Source: Cubamyces lactineus (Eukaryota; Basidiomycota; Agaricomycetes; Polyporales; Polyporaceae). Taken from it: a DNA stretch of 64,000 nt. Each line of letters begins with the position of its first letter. Positions within the stretch are counted from its first letter, which is position 1. The notes under the pieces were generated by a model that did no database searches, was not told the DNA's origin, and saw nothing but the letters and a program-made list of their open reading frames with translations. The stretch lies in NCBI GenBank assembly GCA_022376465.1, contig JACDTU010000019.1, positions 310,001-374,000 on the forward strand, read 5' to 3'. The translations under genes and the position numbers were made by a program. Positions 61,424 through 64,000 of this stretch are shown piece after piece.

Positions 61424-61576
61424 GACGCGACATCGCCCACCCGCAGACTGTTGAGCGCCAACGTACGGGTGTGGGTCATCGGTCGTGGGAAAGTCATTCG
61501 CTGACTTTGCGGACGGTGTGCCAAGTCACGCAGACCGGGCAACCGTGCTGACAGTCCGCAGACTCTTGCAACACTG

Positions 61577-61584
61577 GTAACTAT
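61577..61584 (+). repeat. Right 8-bp target-site duplication
   Basis: GTAACTAT immediately follows the terminal CACTG of the hAT-like element and is identical to the left copy. Confidence 0.8.
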
Positions 61585-62335
61585 GGTCTATGCTTCGAAG
61601 ACAACAAAGGTTCTCTGCAACCTTCTGCAATCGGCGGGCGTTCGGGCCCAAGACAAATTGGAGTACTGATTGATGATTCACCGATGGCAGGACATCGTCG
61701 ATCATGCTGCCATTGGCTATGTGCCTTTGGAAGAGCAATATACGTATCGTAATACTTTCCATGGACGGTCACGGTACAGTGAGTATCGTTTGAACGCTCT
61801 ACACACCACTTGTGCCAGCACCAAGGTAGACAAGCGCGGGCCACTGGTGGTTTGTCAGACTTCCCTTCATCAATTACCACATCTCCTCTCAGCCATGCAT
61901 CGCAGTGCGGGGTTAGCAAATGAATTTGTCAATGCCGACGGCGTTCGCGATGGGTATCACGGAGGGCCGGCGAGAACAGTTCCACGATTCAACGTAAGGC
62001 ACTTCTCCGGCTCGGGCAGTACTCAGGCGGCTGACTAGATACTTGAACCTGATCGAACATAACAGTAGGCCTCTTTCGGAACTAATCTGTGCGTGATGAG
62101 CCCACGCCAATGGATGAGAATGGCCGTCCGCTCGCCGCACGCAGATGTTGCTACCCAGATCCCGCCCAACAGGATTCGTTACGGAGGCGTGGCTCTTCAG
62201 GGGAGGCTGGGCTGAAGCGGGTTACGACATCTCCATTGCCCGATCCGTAACAGTGCGAGGGGAAGGGGCTCGTTATCAGGGCCTGGAGAAGCATGCTTGA
62301 GGAGGTGCTGACCAGCTCAACATGAACCTTCACCG
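61585..62335. other. Intergenic region before the SET gene
   Basis: 751 bp between the hAT element and the SET-domain gene. It must include the SET promoter. I see no clear TATA box and no supportable coding segment. Confidence 0.45.
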
Positions 62336-63660
62336 ATGCCGGTCGCCGAGCGACCCACGAGAGTCCGACCACCTCTTCTCCTCCCCGAAAACCTCAGGCT
62401 GCTTGTGTCCGCTCTGTTCTCCGCTCCACAAGTGCTTTGGCCACTATTCCAATTACCGTTTCCGCAAATGATGGAGACACGAGCTATCGAGCGAGGTCAG
62501 CGAAAAGTCTTGGTCGAATTTGAAGCAAACCAGCTTACGACATCACGCCAGGTCGTTCTTTGACCACCCATTGTGACTCGTCCGATGAAGCTCGCCTTGT
62601 ATCACGATCGGCGGATACCACGCGTGTCATCTCCGAGGATCCACTAGTCGTCATCGGGGACACCAGATACGAAGGAGCGCCATGCTTTCTGTACTTGCCT
62701 CCGGGACAGGCGGACATGGTGTTTGTTGACTACCTCGAAAACCTACGATCCATCCTCCGGTGGCCTGTGTGGTCGCAATCGCCGATGACACCACCAGAAC
62801 CTGCGTTCAGTGTCCGGGATGTTCCAGGAAAGGGAAAGGGGATGATTGCACGACGCGCGATAAAAGGAGGCGAGCTCATCTGGTCTGAACGCCCCATCTA
62901 CGCCGCACGACGGACGCTCACTTGCGCATCTGACCAGACCGACGCTAACGGTGTTTTCTATCGGTCAGCCTTGCAAAGGTTATCCGCGGCCTCCAAGAGA
63001 ACATTCTTTGAATTGGAGAGCTCCTACCCTCAGACCGAGTTCGACATCGTTCCTGGTATCCTCAATACGAACTGCCTCGAGATCAGCATCTCGAATGGCG
63101 ACCCACCTGGAGATCACGACCCTGACCCACACGACTCATTCGCAGGCCTTTTCCCGACACTCTCGCGGGCAAACCACTCCTGCCGCCCGTCTGCCAATTA
63201 CTACTTCTCCGTGCAGTTCTTCACGGGCCAGCTATGGGCCACCCAAGATATTTCCCCGGGCGAGGAGATCACTATCACGTACACGCCGCTGACCGCCCCT
63301 CGAATGGAGCGTCGTGCCTTCCTCGCTCGGACGCGATTCTTCCTCTGCTCGTGCCCCGCTTGCTCGATACCCACAAATCAGGCAGAGACGAGCGACCGAA
63401 GACGAATAGCCATCTGTGAGCTCCTCGCTCGACTCCAGCATACCCAATACCCGCCGCGAATACCAAAGGAGGAGTTGGAGCAAGTACTGGAATGGGCAGT
63501 GGCTGAGCGGATGATGGTCGAGTACGCCAAGGTGTTATTGTTCGGCAGCCAGATCTTCACGCTCTACGGAGACCGCGAGACGGCAGCGGAGTGGGCGACT
63601 AGGGCATGGTCCGCATTCAGGATGGTGGAAGGAGAGTGGTCGCATCACTTGCCGCGATGA
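62336..63660 (+). CDS. SET-domain protein
   Basis: Two exons (62336-62495, 62552-63660) give 422 residues. The 56-nt intron has a GTCAGC donor and a CCAG end, and its phase joins 'AIERG' to 'RSLTTHC'. The SET domain spans roughly residues 138-300: 'VPGKGKGMIARRAIKGGEL' at its start, Asn261-His262 in 'NHSCRPSANYYF', 'GEEITITYT' from residue 290, and a post-SET-like Cys319-x-Cys321-x2-Cys324. These are the S-adenosylmethionine and lysine-channel motifs of SET methyltransferases. Proteins of this layout are common in Agaricomycetes and resemble SMYD-like SET proteins without the MYND finger. Whether histones or other proteins are modified is unknown. Without exon 1 there is no ATG before the domain in the main frame, which supports the exon. 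Confidence 0.88.
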
Positions 63661-64000
63661 AGCTGTAGGTTGCCGGGGGGTTACGGCATGTTCAAAACAT
63701 CGGCCAATTGTATCCGTAAGGCGTAGGTATCTCGGACCAGCTGTGGGTTATGGGACGCGGGCTGCAGATTGCAAGGAGCCGGGGAGCACTGGTTGGGGAG
63801 TTCGCATGTGTACTGGAGGGCTTATTTGCAAACAATGTCCGATTTATATTGTAAGCAGCAGCTAATTCCTACGGTGCACGAATATCCACCAAAGGAACGT
63901 CCACAAAGTGCCATTACTCCTAGACAGCGCCGAAGGTTGTAGCAGCACGAAGTGAAAATAGATATGACGCAGGAAGGTCAGGCCCGAAGATGGAGTGTAT
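63661..64000. other. Sequence after the SET gene
   Basis: 340 bp up to the window edge. It should hold the 3' end of the SET gene. I see no other feature. Confidence 0.4.

Larger units (their letters stand above)
60444..61576 (+). mobile_element. hAT-type DNA transposon remnant, 1,133 bp
   Basis: The element begins CAGTGTTGCAAGGGTCAGCG and ends with the inverted CTTGCAACACTG. The first 12 bases are a perfect inverted match and about 18 of the first 20 match. It is flanked by an identical 8-bp duplication, GTAACTAT. Termini beginning with CAG plus 8-bp duplications are the hallmarks of the hAT superfamily. At 1.1 kb it is far too short for a full transposase, and it holds only the start of one (listed separately), so it is non-autonomous. 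Sub-terminal regions contain several GCAGACTGTC-type repeats that could be transposase binding sites. A 21-bp direct repeat occurs at 61372 and 61403. It sits about 345 bp after the GH79 gene. Confidence 0.78.

Overview
This window looks like nuclear DNA from a basidiomycete fungus of the Agaricomycetes. Nearly every protein gene is broken by many short introns (47-78 nt, a few longer) with GT/GC...AG ends. One tRNA gene carries a small intron, coding DNA is GC-rich, and one gene contains an N-terminal domain I know only from agaricomycete proteins. Exon structures below were worked out by hand from reading frame, splice-site motifs and alignment among paralogues in the window; no transcript evidence was available.

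Left block (1-5,130). Three minus-strand genes: a WD40-repeat protein with an agaricomycete-type N-terminal region that runs off the left edge, a CTF8-like subunit of the alternative clamp loader Ctf18-RFC, and a seven-exon MetE/UROD-superfamily methyltransferase-like enzyme.

Middle block (5.1-42.6 kb). Mostly gene-poor. Two paralogous C2H2 zinc-finger regulators lie on the plus strand, a 349-residue one at 13.5-14.7 kb and a 1,028-residue one at 39.0-42.6 kb. They share exon phases, an intron between the two fingers and a C-terminal Cys-Pro-Gly motif. The DNA between them (about 24 kb) holds no gene I can support. It contains degraded sequence, a roughly 200-bp inverted-repeat element near 24.3 kb, and from about 24.5 to 38.9 kb GC-rich sequence full of microsatellites leading up to the promoter of the larger regulator.

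Right block (46.2-64 kb). Gene-dense: an F-box-like protein, a MYND zinc-finger protein, three paralogous 2-oxoglutarate/Fe(II) oxygenases (one plus, two minus) with the same seven-exon layout, a split tRNA-Tyr, a secreted GH79 glycoside hydrolase, a 1.13-kb hAT-type DNA transposon remnant with exact 8-bp target duplications, and a SET-domain protein.

The most notable points are the decayed hAT element with clean termini, three introns that appear to use GC donors, the oxygenase trio, and the pair of zinc-finger paralogues flanking a microsatellite-rich gene desert. I did not find a convincing new multi-gene system.
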